In this document: piece by piece, positions 8,374-17,195 of the stretch
Numbering within the stretch: position 1 is the first letter of the stretch
Layout of the letters: each line of letters begins with the position of its first letter
Source of the DNA: Ruminococcus sp. AF46-10NS
GTDB lineage: Bacteria > Bacillota > Clostridia > Lachnospirales > Lachnospiraceae
NCBI RefSeq assembly: GCF_003474435.1
Contig: NZ_QRNF01000030.1
Coordinates: forward strand, 1-41,252
Length of the DNA stretch: 41,252 nt
Direction: 5' to 3'
Position numbers and translations under genes: made by a program
The notes under the pieces: model-generated
The model's database searches: none
The model's input: only the letters and a program-made list of their open reading frames with translations
What the model was told of the DNA's origin: nothing

Positions 8374-9372
8374 TTATAAGGTATGTCTGTGTTCTTTCCG
8401 ATACCTGGCAGGAGTGCATCCTTCCGCCTCGCGGAATTTCCGGTAAAAAAAGTTCATATTGTTGTAGCCACACAGAGGGATCAGCTCTGAGAGAGGCAGT
8501 TCTGTTGTCTCAAGCAAGGTGCGGGCTTTTTTTAGCCTCTGCTCCTGAACATGTTCCACAAAACTCCGCCCTGTTTTTTCTTTAAGAAGGGCAGTAAGAT
8601 AATTACCATGCATACCGAAAGCTTTTCCCATCTGCGGAAGTGTGCAGGTCTCATAATTTTTCTCAATGTAGGCAAGAAGCTCCAGAATCTGTACTTCCCT
8701 GGAAACAGAGGCCTGCTTTCTGGTCTCATCTCTCCACACGCGGAGAAGCTCTGTAAAAAGAATAATCACATAACTTTCCATCACTTCTTCCATCCCGATG
8801 TCCCGGGTATAATATTCCGAGATGATCTCTTCCATGATCTCACGTACACGGCTGTTCCGGTGGGCTTTAAAATACAGATAATGCTGTTTTTTCCTGCTTT
8901 TTGTAACAGACTCTGCCAGAAATTCCGACACGATTCCCTGTCTTGGCATCCGACTTAAAAATGCACTGTCAAAAAACTCCCGGCTCATCAGGATATTTAC
9001 CAAAATATCGTTCTCGCCGCCTGGTTCAATGGAATGTACGGCCTGTGTATCAAAAATACACACATCTCCCTCACCGGTGACGATCTTTTTTCCCTCTATG
9101 GTCTGGCTGCAGCTCCCTGACCATAAATAACATAGTTCAATATAATCATGCTGATGCGGCAGTACCTCCACATAACGATCCTGCCTGCTCACTACGATTT
9201 TTTCCCCCGGAGCCATAAATAAGCTTTCCTCAAAAAGATAAGTCCCCTGGCCGGCTTTTGCAAAGCGGCAGGTATCCTGCCTGTGCAGCTCCTCCAGGGG
9301 GATTCCTTGCAGTACCTCTTTTTCTCTTGGTGTTGACTGCCGTAAGTAGCGGTCAAGTTCTTCTCTGTTCAT
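8374..9372 (-). CDS. AraC-family transcriptional regulator (RhaS/RhaR-like arrangement)
   Basis: 332 residues. An N-terminal cupin-like sensing half (EVLPHQHDYIELCYLWSGSC, then GEGDVCIFDTQAVHSIEP) is followed at ~230-332 by two AraC helix-turn-helix units. The second ends in the signature SELIPLCGYNNMNFFYRKFREAEGCTPARYRKEH. Such proteins bind a sugar or other small molecule and activate nearby catabolic genes. Its position immediately upstream of the GH78 rhamnosidase on the same strand suggests it controls rhamnoside use; this is inferred from context only. The start ATG has a poor match to a ribosome site. Confidence 0.88.
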   Translation of the reverse strand: MNREELDRYLRQSTPREKEVLQGIPLEELHRQDTCRFAKAGQGTYLFEESLFMAPGEKIVVSRQDRYVEVLPHQHDYIELCYLWSGSCSQTIEGKKIVTGEGDVCIFDTQAVHSIEPGGENDILVNILMSREFFDSAFLSRMPRQGIVSEFLAESVTKSRKKQHYLYFKAHRNSRVREIMEEIISEYYTRDIGMEEVMESYVIILFTELLRVWRDETRKQASVSREVQILELLAYIEKNYETCTLPQMGKAFGMHGNYLTALLKEKTGRSFVEHVQEQRLKKARTLLETTELPLSELIPLCGYNNMNFFYRKFREAEGCTPARYRKEHRHTL

Positions 9373-9443
9373 TGTGTATGTATACTCCTGCTGATATCTG
9401 CTCTGGTTCTTCAGACTATATCTGTTTCAAAAATTAATGTATC

Positions 9444-9554
9444 AAAAAGAATCTGGACAGGGCATGAATTACCAGCCTGATGCAGTAATTCACGCTCAGT
9501 AATTACAATATAACATTTTCATTTTTCACGGTAAACTGTTTTTTATCCAGATTC
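9444..9554 (-). terminator. Nested inverted repeats between sigE and the AraC gene
   Basis: GAATCTGGA (9449-9457) and TCCAGATTC (9546-9554) are perfect complements 88 nt apart. They enclose a second hairpin GAATTAC/GTAATTC (9466-9472 / 9485-9491). On the minus strand the outer stem is followed by TTTTT (9444-9448). In transcripts coming from sigE the whole segment could fold as a terminator. Transcripts starting at the internal AraC promoter lack the 5' arm. Confidence 0.45.
9507..9535 (-). promoter_or_regulatory. Putative promoter of the AraC-family gene
   Basis: Minus strand: -35 TTTACC (9530-9535), 17-bp spacer, -10 TATATT (9507-9512), about 135 nt before the regulator start. Confidence 0.5.
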
Positions 9555-9571
9555 TCCGAAATGCCTCTCTT

Positions 9572-10297
9572 CTATTCATATTTCACGATTTCTTTCCGAA
9601 GACGTTTCATGATCCTTTTTTCCAGTCGGGAAATATAGGACTGGGAGATTCCAAGAAGATCAGCTACCTCTTTCTGGGTTTTCTCCAGACCCTCTCTGTT
9701 TCCCAGGCCGAAGCGGAGACGGATGATCATCTGCTCTCGTTTAGTAAGCTTGGAAATGGCTTTTCCCAGGAGGGTGATCTCCACCTCATCTTCCAGTTTC
9801 CGTGAGATCACATCATCATCCGTCCCCAGAATATCAGAAAGCAGAAGCTCATTTCCATCCCAGTCTACATTCAGTGGTTCATCAATGGAAACCTCCATCT
9901 TGGTTTTGCTGTTTCTGCGGAGATACATAAGGATCTCGTTTTCAATACACCTGGACGCGTAGGTTGCAAGCTTGATATTTTTCACAGGATTAAAAGTATT
10001 GATCGCCTTGATAAGTCCGATCGTCCCAATGGAAATCAGATCCTCCACTCCAACTCCTGTATTGTCAAATTTTTTGGCAATATATACCACAAGCCGGAGA
10101 TTGTGTTCGATCAGCACAGCCTTTGCCTCTTTCTCCTGATCTGTATTTAACAGGCTTATGGCACTTGCCTCCTGTTCAGGAGGAAGCGGTGCCGGAAGGA
10201 TATCATTCCCTCCGATATAAAAAACCTCTCCCGGCCTGTTGATCATAAATCTCGAAATCACCTGAAATGGATAATATTTAGCTGCTGCTCTGTTCAT
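9572..10297 (-). CDS. sigE: Sporulation sigma factor E precursor (pro-sigmaE)
   Basis: 241 residues. Sigma-70 region 2 ([47 protein letters not shown]) and region 4 ([12 protein letters not shown], then the [21 protein letters not shown] helix-turn-helix). The first ~27 residues end in [15 protein letters not shown], which matches the Bacillus pro-sequence cleavage neighbourhood (DEVYYIGG). It should therefore be made as an inactive precursor, cleaved by SpoIIGA, and then direct mother-cell transcription. The gene follows spoIIGA with a 15-nt gap on the same strand, the classic spoIIG operon. Confidence 0.96.
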   Translation of the reverse strand: MNRAAAKYYPFQVISRFMINRPGEVFYIGGNDILPAPLPPEQEASAISLLNTDQEKEAKAVLIEHNLRLVVYIAKKFDNTGVGVEDLISIGTIGLIKAINTFNPVKNIKLATYASRCIENEILMYLRRNSKTKMEVSIDEPLNVDWDGNELLLSDILGTDDDVISRKLEDEVEITLLGKAISKLTKREQMIIRLRFGLGNREGLEKTQKEVADLLGISQSYISRLEKRIMKRLRKEIVKYE

Positions 10298-10312
10298 AGC
10301 AATGCCCCCTCC

Positions 10313-11164
10313 TTAATGCAATAGTCTGGAATTCAAAAGTATCCCGTACTCTTCTCCCAAAGCTGAGGGCTCAGATGTTATGGCAAGCACCGGTTTTCCC
10401 ACATGCACCACCCTTCCGGGAGTCTGGATCTCAAGTTCCCCCAAAATCACAGCCAGCATAATGCCTTCTTTCCCTCCGGCTCCCCGGAAAGACAAAAAAT
10501 GTGGCTGCAGCATGGAAACTTCCGTGCTTTTCAGTTTCTGCGGTTCTTCTTTTATGTACATCAGTTTTTCTGTCAACTCACTGGAAAGGATTTTTTCCAA
10601 CAGCTCCGGTTTTATAATAGATACAGGCTGTCTGTTCACAGGATCTATAAGGAGGTTTCCTGTGTCAAAAAAACCGTATGACTGCTGTACTCTTCCCTGA
10701 TATTTCAGGATTACCGGATAAATATTTTTTCTTCCCAGCCGGATGAAATCTGCCGCACAGATCAAGGTATAAAGACCTCCGTAGATCCCTGCCGTAAAAA
10801 GCAGAAATATTTTTACTGTCATGGTTTTTTCTGTTTCCAGTGCCTGGTAAATACCACCGACTACAAATGCAGTGAGATACATAGATAGGATGGTTTTTGC
10901 AAGAAGCCCTCCTTTTTTTAGCCGGAATGCAAATGCCGCCATAAAAAAAGCGCAGCCGCCATGGATCAGTACAGCCACAGGAAGAATGATCCTGAAAGGT
11001 ACATAAAGAAGCAGGCAGGATACAAAAGATCCAAATACAGCGGATATCATGCACCGAAAACGTTTTACGTCCAGATGCAGGAATTTTCCCACAAGCCTTA
11101 AAAGCATATAATCCATAAGGAAATTCGTCATAAAAACGATATCTATGTATATAGTGTGATACAT
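10313..11164 (-). CDS. spoIIGA: SpoIIGA, pro-sigmaE processing aspartic protease
   Basis: 283 residues. The N-terminal half is five or so hydrophobic segments (about residues 5-150), placing it in the septal membrane. The C-terminal half is soluble and carries the aspartic protease motif FFDTGNLL near residue 165. It processes pro-sigmaE in the mother cell once the forespore signal (SpoIIR in the known pathway) arrives. The start has GGGGGAA 5 nt upstream. It is the first gene of the spoIIGA-sigE operon behind an unusual promoter at 11217-11249. Confidence 0.95.
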   Translation of the reverse strand: MYHTIYIDIVFMTNFLMDYMLLRLVGKFLHLDVKRFRCMISAVFGSFVSCLLLYVPFRIILPVAVLIHGGCAFFMAAFAFRLKKGGLLAKTILSMYLTAFVVGGIYQALETEKTMTVKIFLLFTAGIYGGLYTLICAADFIRLGRKNIYPVILKYQGRVQQSYGFFDTGNLLIDPVNRQPVSIIKPELLEKILSSELTEKLMYIKEEPQKLKSTEVSMLQPHFLSFRGAGGKEGIMLAVILGELEIQTPGRVVHVGKPVLAITSEPSALGEEYGILLNSRLLH

Positions 11165-11216
11165 AAGATTCCCCCGCTGCTATTGCCATTGATTCTCAGC
11201 TTTGGTAAGTGAGTTT

Positions 11217-11249
11217 ATTATATGGCAGTTTCCCTGCATATTTTGTCAA
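11217..11249 (-). promoter_or_regulatory. spoIIG promoter with 21-bp spacer
   Basis: Minus strand: perfect -35 TTGACA (11244-11249) and perfect -10 TATAAT (11217-11222), but separated by 21 bp instead of 17. The Bacillus spoIIG promoter is known for a similarly over-long (22 bp) spacer that makes it dependent on Spo0A~P. The same architecture here strongly suggests Spo0A control. Confidence 0.8.
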
Positions 11250-11337
11250 AGCCTGGAATCCCGTCCTGCAAATTTGTCGTGGGATTTCTTGGTTACTCGA
11301 CACCTATAGATATTTTCTATGAATCCGCGACAAAAAT
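11242..11337. promoter_or_regulatory. Cluster of Spo0A-box-like sites
   Basis: TTTGTCAAA (11242-11250, plus orientation) matches the 0A box TTTGTCRAA exactly and overlaps the -35 element. Further partial matches lie upstream: TTTGTCG (11273-11279, plus), TGTCGAG (11296-11302, minus) and TTTTTGTCGCG (about 11326-11336, minus). The 0A-box consensus is established knowledge. Occupancy is inference. Confidence 0.65.
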
Positions 11338-11367
11338 GTATAAATTTCCGTACAATATCCTTATTTA

Positions 11368-11396
11368 TTGATTTTCGCACTTTATAGTGTTAAAAT
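11368..11396 (+). promoter_or_regulatory. aroE promoter
   Basis: -35 TTGATT (11368-11373), 17-bp spacer, -10 TAAAAT (11391-11396), 81 nt before the start codon. An imperfect CACT..AGTG inverted repeat lies in the spacer. Confidence 0.6.
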
Positions 11397-11476
11397 ATTT
11401 TCTGATAATATTAAGCGGAATCTGGTGGTTTCTGTCGAACCACATTATTTCATAAGATACAGGAGGGAATCGAACA

Positions 11477-12343
11477 ATGATTAATATTACCGGACATACA
11501 GGACTTACCGGCCTGCTTGGAAGTCCTGTTGCACACAGCGTATCACCTTTAATGCACAACGAGGCATTCCGTTACCTTGGTCTTGACTATGTATACCTCT
11601 GTTTTGATGTGACCGAAAAAACGCTTCCACAAGCTGTTGAAGGACTGAAAGCCTGCGGGATAAAGGGCTTTAACCTGACCATGCCTAATAAGAACAAGAT
11701 CGTGGAGCTTCTTGATGAGCTTTCTCCTACTGCACAGCTGATCGGAGCTGTAAATACTGTTCGTAATGATAACGGAAAATTAAAGGGATTTAATACAGAT
11801 GGCTATGGTTTTACCCAGTCTGCCAGAGATGCCGGCTGTGATGTGAAGGGACGTACGATCACTGTTATGGGCGTAGGAGGTGCCGGAATGGCTATCTGTG
11901 GACAGTCTGCCCTGGAAGGCGCAAAGAAGATCCATGTTTTTGCCCGTCCCACCAGCCGCTACTGGGAGCGTGCTGCTGCCATGGCAGAAAAAATGTCCCA
12001 TATGACTGAGTGTAAGATGATTCTTCATGAGATGGATGACCATGCAGCACTGAAAGATGCTATGGAGGAGAGCAACCTTCTGATCAACGCCACTTCCGTT
12101 GGTATGGTTCCAGATGTCGCAGGAACTGTGATACCCGATAAATCACTGTTCCACCCGGAACTTACTGTTGCAGATGTTGTATACGAACCAAGGGAAACAA
12201 GACTTCTCCGCGAAGCCAGAGAAGCCGGATGTCCGACATTTAACGGCATGTATATGCTGCTCCACCAGGGTGTGAAGGCATTTCATATCTGGACTGGACT
12301 GGATATGCCGGTTGAGATCGTGCGGGAGAAGTATTTTAAATAA
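11477..12343 (+). CDS. aroE: Shikimate (or shikimate/quinate) dehydrogenase
   Basis: 288 residues. The substrate pocket shows GSPVAHSVSPLMHN (paired serines) and NLTMPNK, with the catalytic Lys in the place of NVTxPxK. GFNTDGYGF supplies the catalytic Asp, and a Rossmann glycine motif VMGVGGAGMA precedes the dinucleotide domain. It reduces 3-dehydroshikimate with NAD(P)H in aromatic biosynthesis. Because it is monocistronic and not in an aro operon, a YdiB-like role in quinate/shikimate use is an alternative. AGGAGGG precedes the start. No frameshift or odd codon use is seen. Confidence 0.93.
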   Translation: MINITGHTGLTGLLGSPVAHSVSPLMHNEAFRYLGLDYVYLCFDVTEKTLPQAVEGLKACGIKGFNLTMPNKNKIVELLDELSPTAQLIGAVNTVRNDNGKLKGFNTDGYGFTQSARDAGCDVKGRTITVMGVGGAGMAICGQSALEGAKKIHVFARPTSRYWERAAAMAEKMSHMTECKMILHEMDDHAALKDAMEESNLLINATSVGMVPDVAGTVIPDKSLFHPELTVADVVYEPRETRLLREAREAGCPTFNGMYMLLHQGVKAFHIWTGLDMPVEIVREKYFK

Positions 12344-12387
12344 TAAGAGGCGGTCCACATTACATACAATGCGGACGCTCTTATTAT
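12341..12387. terminator. Bidirectional terminator between aroE and thrS
   Basis: AATAAGAG...GGTCC...CAT pairs with ATG..GGAC..CTCTTATT across a short loop. The flanking A/T runs serve both converging genes. The aroE stop codon overlaps the left arm. Confidence 0.8.
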
Positions 12388-12403
12388 TTAAAATTTCCTG
12401 TAA

Positions 12404-14365
12404 TTATTTTTTCTCTTCCTGAACCTCGATCTTACGGATGGTCTTGTTCTTAATCTCTTCTTTAATGAAGCTGATGAACTCGCCCAGGTCTTTCATTCCT
12501 TCATCTCCAAGGTAACGGCTTCTTACAGAAACCTTGCCCTCTTCTTCCTCTTTTGCACCAACGATAAGCATATACGGTACTCTCTCAAGACGTGCCTCAC
12601 GAATCTTGTAGCCCATCTTCTCAGAACGTCCGTCTACAGAGCAGCGGATGCCGGCTTCTTTCATCTGAGCCTCAACCTTCTGCGCATAATCGTTGAATTT
12701 CTCGGAGATCGGGATCACACGAACCTGCTCCGGGCAGAGCCATGTCGGGAACATACCGGCATATTTCTCGATCAGCCATGCAAGTGTTCTCTCATAGCAT
12801 CCCATAGATGTACGGTGGATGATGTACGGACGCTGTTTGTCACCATTCTCATCGATGTAGTACATATCAAACTGCTCAGCAAGAAGTGCATCCCACTGAA
12901 TTGTGATCATAGTATCTTCTTTTCCGTATACGTTCTTGGCGTTGATATCAACCTTCGGTCCGTAGAAAGCAGCCTCTCCCACATCCTCTGTGAACGGAAT
13001 GTTCAGCTCCTCAAGCATCTGGCGGATATGGCCTTCTGTCTCTTCCCATACCTCCGGCTCACCAATGTATTTCTCTTTATTTGCAGGGTCCCATTTTGAA
13101 AGATGGTATGTTACATCTTCCTCAACACCAAGTACCTGCAGACAGTACTGAGCAAGTGCGATACAGTCTTTGAACTCTTTTACCATCTGGTCCGGTCTTA
13201 CGATCAAATGTCCCTCGGAAATAGTAAACTGACGAACTCGTGTCAGGCCATGCATCTCACCGGAATCCTCATTACGGAACAGTGTGGAGGTCTCACCGAG
13301 ACGGATCGGCAGATCACGGTAGCTGTGCTGCTCTGCTTTGTATACATAGTACTGGAACGGACATGTCATCGGACGAAGTGCATAAACTTCTTTGTCCTTC
13401 TCCTCATCACCAAGTACGAACATACCATCTTTGTAATGATCCCAGTGTCCGGAGATCTTGTAAAGATCGCTCTTTGCCATAAGAGGAGTTTTTGTTCTTA
13501 CGTATCCACGCTTTGTCTCCTCATCCTCGATCCAGCGCTGAAGCTCCTGCATCATGATCACACCGTTTGGCATGATAAGCGGAAGTCCCTGTCCGATCAC
13601 ATCTACAGTTGTGAAGATCTTCATCTCACGGCCAAGCTTGTTATGGTCACGTCTCTTTGCCTCTTCCATCTGCTCCAGATGCTCTTTCAGTTCATCCTTT
13701 GTTGCATATGCTGTTCCATAGATACGTGTAAGCATTGCGTTCTTCTCGCTGCCTCTCCAGTATGCGCTGGAAGAAGAAAGAAGTTTGAACGCCTTAACGC
13801 CTTTCACGCTCATAAGGTGCGGTCCTGCGCAGAGATCTGTCCAGTCTCCCTGTGAATAGAAGGAAATCTCTTCTCCCTCCGGAAGATCCTCGATCAGCTC
13901 TACTTTGTATGGTTCATTTTTCTCCTTGAAGTATGCGATGGCATCTTCACGGGATTTTGTAAAACGCTCGATCTTTGCGCCTTTTTTGATGATCTTTTTC
14001 ATCTCTTTTTCGATGGCATCAAGATCATCGCGTGAAAATGGCTCATGATCGAAATCATAATAGAATCCTGTATCAATAGATGGTCCGATGGCAACTTTTG
14101 CGTTCGGATATAAGTTCTGTACAGCCTGCGCCATTACATGGGATGCTGTATGGCGGAGAACTGCAAGACCTTTCTCATCTCTTGCTGTAAGGATGTTAAG
14201 CTCACAGTCACTGTCAAGAACTGTACGGAGATCTACAACCTCTCCGTTTACCTCTCCTGCACATGCTGCGCGTGCAAGGCCTTCACTGATATCATATGCG
14301 ATATCGATTACAGATTTTGCTTCTGCATATTCTTTTTTTGATCCGTCTTTTAATGTGATGATCAT
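12404..14365 (-). CDS. thrS: Threonyl-tRNA synthetase
   Basis: 653 residues. TGS domain at ~1-60, editing domain with the HTASHVMAQ (HxxxH) motif, then the class II core: MTCPFQYY (zinc Cys), motif 2 GLTRVRQFT, IHRTSMGCYER (zinc His), and an anticodon domain from ~550. Where many ThrS have QDDAH after motif 2, this one has ISEGH, keeping the zinc His. The chosen ATG (14365) has AGGAGA 6 nt upstream; the longer reading frame from 14407 has no ribosome site. It is regulated by the T-box directly upstream. It charges tRNA-Thr, one copy of which lies at 604-676. Confidence 0.97.
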   Translation of the reverse strand: MIITLKDGSKKEYAEAKSVIDIAYDISEGLARAACAGEVNGEVVDLRTVLDSDCELNILTARDEKGLAVLRHTASHVMAQAVQNLYPNAKVAIGPSIDTGFYYDFDHEPFSRDDLDAIEKEMKKIIKKGAKIERFTKSREDAIAYFKEKNEPYKVELIEDLPEGEEISFYSQGDWTDLCAGPHLMSVKGVKAFKLLSSSSAYWRGSEKNAMLTRIYGTAYATKDELKEHLEQMEEAKRRDHNKLGREMKIFTTVDVIGQGLPLIMPNGVIMMQELQRWIEDEETKRGYVRTKTPLMAKSDLYKISGHWDHYKDGMFVLGDEEKDKEVYALRPMTCPFQYYVYKAEQHSYRDLPIRLGETSTLFRNEDSGEMHGLTRVRQFTISEGHLIVRPDQMVKEFKDCIALAQYCLQVLGVEEDVTYHLSKWDPANKEKYIGEPEVWEETEGHIRQMLEELNIPFTEDVGEAAFYGPKVDINAKNVYGKEDTMITIQWDALLAEQFDMYYIDENGDKQRPYIIHRTSMGCYERTLAWLIEKYAGMFPTWLCPEQVRVIPISEKFNDYAQKVEAQMKEAGIRCSVDGRSEKMGYKIREARLERVPYMLIVGAKEEEEGKVSVRSRYLGDEGMKDLGEFISFIKEEIKNKTIRKIEVQEEKK

Positions 14366-14443
14366 AATCGTTTCTCCTTTCATTTTCGGTAAATTTCTAT
14401 GGTACACAGTGCAGTTTCTGTTATTATGAAGGATTTTTTTGCA

Positions 14444-14712
14444 ATAAAAAATCCCTCACAGTACATCGTGCACTGTAAGGGACGAGTTTGTTCATTCTCG
14501 CGGTTCCACCCTGCTTGCTCTGCTTCCCTGGTCACGCCAGGATACAAAGCCTCTCAATTTAGATGATAACGGAATCACCGGACCGGATTGGGGCCACTCG
14601 GAGGTAGTTTTCGACTGTTTCCTGATAAGATGTTTCCAGCACTTCACATCTCTCTCTGTAACATTTCACAGCTTACTCGTCTCGTCAACGTGTTGCTTTA
14701 TTGCTTTTTCTG
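14444..14712 (-). promoter_or_regulatory. T-box riboswitch (thrS leader)
   Basis: The minus strand contains the T-box core AGGGTGGAACCGCG (14499-14512), followed by a terminator hairpin CCCTTACAGTGCA/TGTACTGTGAGGG (14452-14481) with a T6 run. Upstream is a long stem I region with the AGAGAGAGATG segment. A candidate Thr specifier ACC lies at 14603-14605 within CTACCTCC. Uncharged tRNA-Thr binding would stabilise the antiterminator and let thrS be transcribed. The specifier assignment is less certain than the T-box itself. Confidence 0.93.
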
Positions 14713-14718
14713 TGGTTC

Positions 14719-14747
14719 ATTATAAGCTCATGATTTTTATTTGTCAA
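14719..14747 (-). promoter_or_regulatory. thrS promoter with palindrome over the -35
   Basis: Minus strand: -35 TTGACA (14742-14747), 17-bp spacer, -10 TATAAT (14719-14724), both consensus. A perfect inverted repeat TGTCAAC-N4-GTTGACA (14742-14759) covers the -35, which could be an operator. Confidence 0.85.
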
Positions 14748-14790
14748 CGCATGTTGACAAAATTTTTGAGATTTCTCTTCTCGCACAGAT

Positions 14791-15273
14791 CTACAGATTT
14801 CCCATGAGTTTGTCTTTGATAATGGCCAGAATCTCACGGGGAATGTAGATAAAAAGACGCCAGCTTCGATACCTGGAAGGTACCATGGCCACTTCCCGGA
14901 ATCCACATTTTCTTGCAATGGCTGCTCCTCTCCATACATGAAAATTGTTCGTCACCACGCCTACAGAACAGTTGCAGGTTCCAATTTTTCTAAGGCTGAA
15001 AGCCAGATTTTCTTTCGTACTGGTGGATTTTTCTTCCAGGATCAGACGGCTTCCGTCAATTCCATGACCTGTAAGATACCAGTACATAGCCTCTGCTTCT
15101 GAAATATTTTCCCCGGTACCTTTTCCACCGGAAAGCACTGCCTTCGTCCCGGGATTCTCCTCAAGATAAAGAAGGGCCCTTCTGGCTCGTTCCAGAAGGG
15201 CAAGTGTCATCCGTGTTCCGTCCACATGGGCACCTAACACGATAATGTAATCCAGATTCTTCTTTACGCTCAT
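14791..15273 (-). CDS. YdcF/SanA-type DUF218 protein
   Basis: 160 residues from the ATG that overlaps the stop of the upstream SEC-C gene by one base (TAATG). The DUF218 fold is recognised from YIIVLGAHVDG, RARRALLYLEENPGTKAVLSGGKG, SEAEAMYWYLTGHGI, LILEEKSTSTKENL and VVTNNFHVWRGAAIARKCG. Many family members are envelope-associated; this one has no clear transmembrane anchor at its N terminus, unlike SanA. The biochemical function is unknown. Translation is probably coupled to the SEC-C gene. Confidence 0.85.
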   Translation of the reverse strand: MSVKKNLDYIIVLGAHVDGTRMTLALLERARRALLYLEENPGTKAVLSGGKGTGENISEAEAMYWYLTGHGIDGSRLILEEKSTSTKENLAFSLRKIGTCNCSVGVVTNNFHVWRGAAIARKCGFREVAMVPSRYRSWRLFIYIPREILAIIKDKLMGNL

Positions 15274-15782
15274 TATCTTCCGCAGCAGTGTTTGTATTTC
15301 TTGCCGCTTCCGCATGGGCACGGATCGTTTCTTCCGACCTTGTGCGGTTTCACAACTGTGCCGGATTTCTTCTGCTCCATGTAGAGGGTTTTCTTTTTCT
15401 CTTCTGTGAAGATCTTGTCCCACTGAGGAAGGTTGTAAAGCCAGTCAGCCTTGGCATCTACCATGTTCTTATAGAGAGCCTCTTTATCAAATGCAAGGTT
15501 TACCTTGGTATTCTCATCCATAGTCTCGATCGGGTTCGGAACCTTCAGACTGTCATTGATTCCGTCAAGGAAACCAACCATAGTCATAACGTCCTGACCG
15601 TATTTCTCGGCAAGCTCCTTCACAGTACCGGAAACTACCTCATCCGGATTCTCCAGAAGCTGCTCGTAAATATTCTTCTCAATGTTAAAATAATTTGCCC
15701 AGAAGCGCTGAAGCTTATTCTTATCTGCATTCTGATTATAAGCAATGGAACGCCACTGCTCAAGAATTGTCATATCGCTCAT
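15273..15782 (-). CDS. SEC-C metal-binding motif protein
   Basis: 169 residues. The C terminus carries the SecA-type zinc motif [16 protein letters not shown] (CxCx8CC). The remainder is an acidic helical region with no recognised catalytic motif. SEC-C motifs bind zinc and often attach to partner proteins or the ribosome/translocase. The role here is unknown. It is the first gene of a two-gene operon with the DUF218 protein. AGAGGAT lies 8 nt before the ATG. Confidence 0.85.
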   Translation of the reverse strand: MSDMTILEQWRSIAYNQNADKNKLQRFWANYFNIEKNIYEQLLENPDEVVSGTVKELAEKYGQDVMTMVGFLDGINDSLKVPNPIETMDENTKVNLAFDKEALYKNMVDAKADWLYNLPQWDKIFTEEKKKTLYMEQKKSGTVVKPHKVGRNDPCPCGSGKKYKHCCGR

Positions 15783-15854
15783 TGTCTGATCCTCTTTTCC
15801 AAAATTTTAGATAAATAAGACGGAGATTTATATTCCGCTTCGCAATTTCTATTT

Positions 15855-15883
15855 ATTATATCATCTTTTGGCGAAGAAATCAA
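15855..15883 (-). promoter_or_regulatory. Promoter of the SEC-C/DUF218 operon
   Basis: Minus strand: -35 TTGATT (15878-15883), 17-bp spacer, -10 TATAAT (15855-15860), about 70 nt before the start. Confidence 0.7.
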
Positions 15884-15927
15884 ATACATCTGTTTCATAT
15901 CAGTTTTGAAAGGTAAATTTATTTTAT

Positions 15928-17004
15928 AGCCTACCCATTTTGTGATTTCCTCTTGGCAGGCATCACCTTCTTTGCTAAAATTAAATCAGTTTAGAACTGC
16001 TCTATGCAGCTCCACTTTTATATCTTCCCTGAATCCGTGAAGTTGATTTCTTCACAGGCTCCTTAAATCCTATAATTTCAAGCTTTTGCGATACTCTGTT
16101 GTTCAATATCATTATTCACCCAACCGGTGAAAGCAATCTATGGTAAAATAGACGTAACAAAACCTATGGATTGGGGTTTTTTACCATGAATAACAACCAC
16201 CGGATCACACTGAACACTAATAAGAACATTATTGTCGAGTTAACAAATGAACGCATTATCCCAGCTAGCGGTCTGGCTGTTGTGGGCGCCCTCCTTGGGA
16301 AAAGCGATTTCATCAAAAAACTCAATCGCATGGATGTGACATCCAACCGGTCTCAGCATCAGATTAAGAACGGTGATATTGTACTCACTTACCTTGCAGT
16401 ACTGCCAGAATATAAACAGCCCCAGAGATGGAAAAACTGTTTATATAGGCAGTGACTGGAAAGCCGTTACCAGTAAGCAGTTCAATAAAGAGTTTACACT
16501 CCGTACCGGCTACGAGATTACGGAACGAACCATTGATAAATATGGTCAGTTCAATCTGGTTCCCGATGTTGAAGTTGAAACCTGGTGGACAAACCTTGGT
16601 GACCCGGATGAGGAAATCATCCGTCTGTATCATGCCCATGGAGAATGTGAGCAGTTTCATAGTGAGGTAAAAACTGACATAGATCTGGAGCGACTTCCAT
16701 CTGGAAAGTTCACGACCAATGCACTGATACTCGAATTGGGGATGATCGCATATAACATTCTCCGTATGATCGGTCAGGGCACAATTGGAGGACGAACACC
16801 TCGTCAGAAGAGGGATGTTAAACGCCGTCGTTTACGCACAGTTATCAGCAACCTGATCATGATGGCAGGCCATGTAACCATGCATGCACGCCAGTTGATA
16901 ATCGGCCTTGGAAAAAGCAACGTCTGGCGGCATATATTTTCTGATATCTGTCAGAAATATGCTGTCACAAACGCATAAGTAACAAAGCAATTTTATAGTA
17001 GGCT
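15928..17004 (+). mobile_element. Degenerate IS1380-like insertion sequence (ends tentative)
   Basis: The broken IS1380-like transposase is flanked by a short inverted repeat AGCCTAC (15928-15934) / GTAGGCT (16998-17004), each next to TTTTATA on the top strand. The ends are proposed from this repeat and from distance to the transposase, and are not confirmed. 15935-16150 holds no gene; it has a GTGAAG/CTTCAC stem near 16037-16055 and a weak -10 (TAAAAT, 16143-16148) before the transposase. Confidence 0.5.
16186..16978 (+). pseudogene. IS1380-family transposase, internally deleted and frameshifted
   Basis: The first part (16186-~16400) encodes the N-terminal end (GLAVVGALLGKSDF, QIKNGDIVLTYLAVL) in one frame. 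The sequence then jumps to another frame carrying the C-terminal half (ERTIDKYGQFNLVPDVEVETWWTNL, then ECEQFHSEVKTDIDLERLPSGKF with the last catalytic Glu, and a basic end RQKRDVKRRRLRTV). The middle of the protein, which should hold the first catalytic Asp residues, is missing. The element therefore cannot move by itself. Confidence 0.85.
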
Positions 17005-17195
17005 TATTTCGTGTACCTTTTTTTGCCCAATGAGCGCTTGGAGTCACGACATTGGTATTGAAAATAGACAGGGAAGTATATTTTTATCATGGAACCAACT
17101 TGCCCTTGGCAGGTTGGTTCACTTAAAGGATGAACTTCACGGATTCAGAAAATTATTTATTCTTATATGTGTACATATAGCACGGAGGTGGTTTT

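Noticed and set aside
10665..11189. Minus-strand 174-residue frame overlapping spoIIGA
   Set aside because: Alternative frame of the certain spoIIGA gene, with no separate ribosome site.
17093..17119. Hairpin AACCAACTTGCC/GGCAGGTTGGTT as a terminator
   Set aside because: The stem is good, but neither side has a T run, so it was left out as a terminator. It may be a leftover IS structure.
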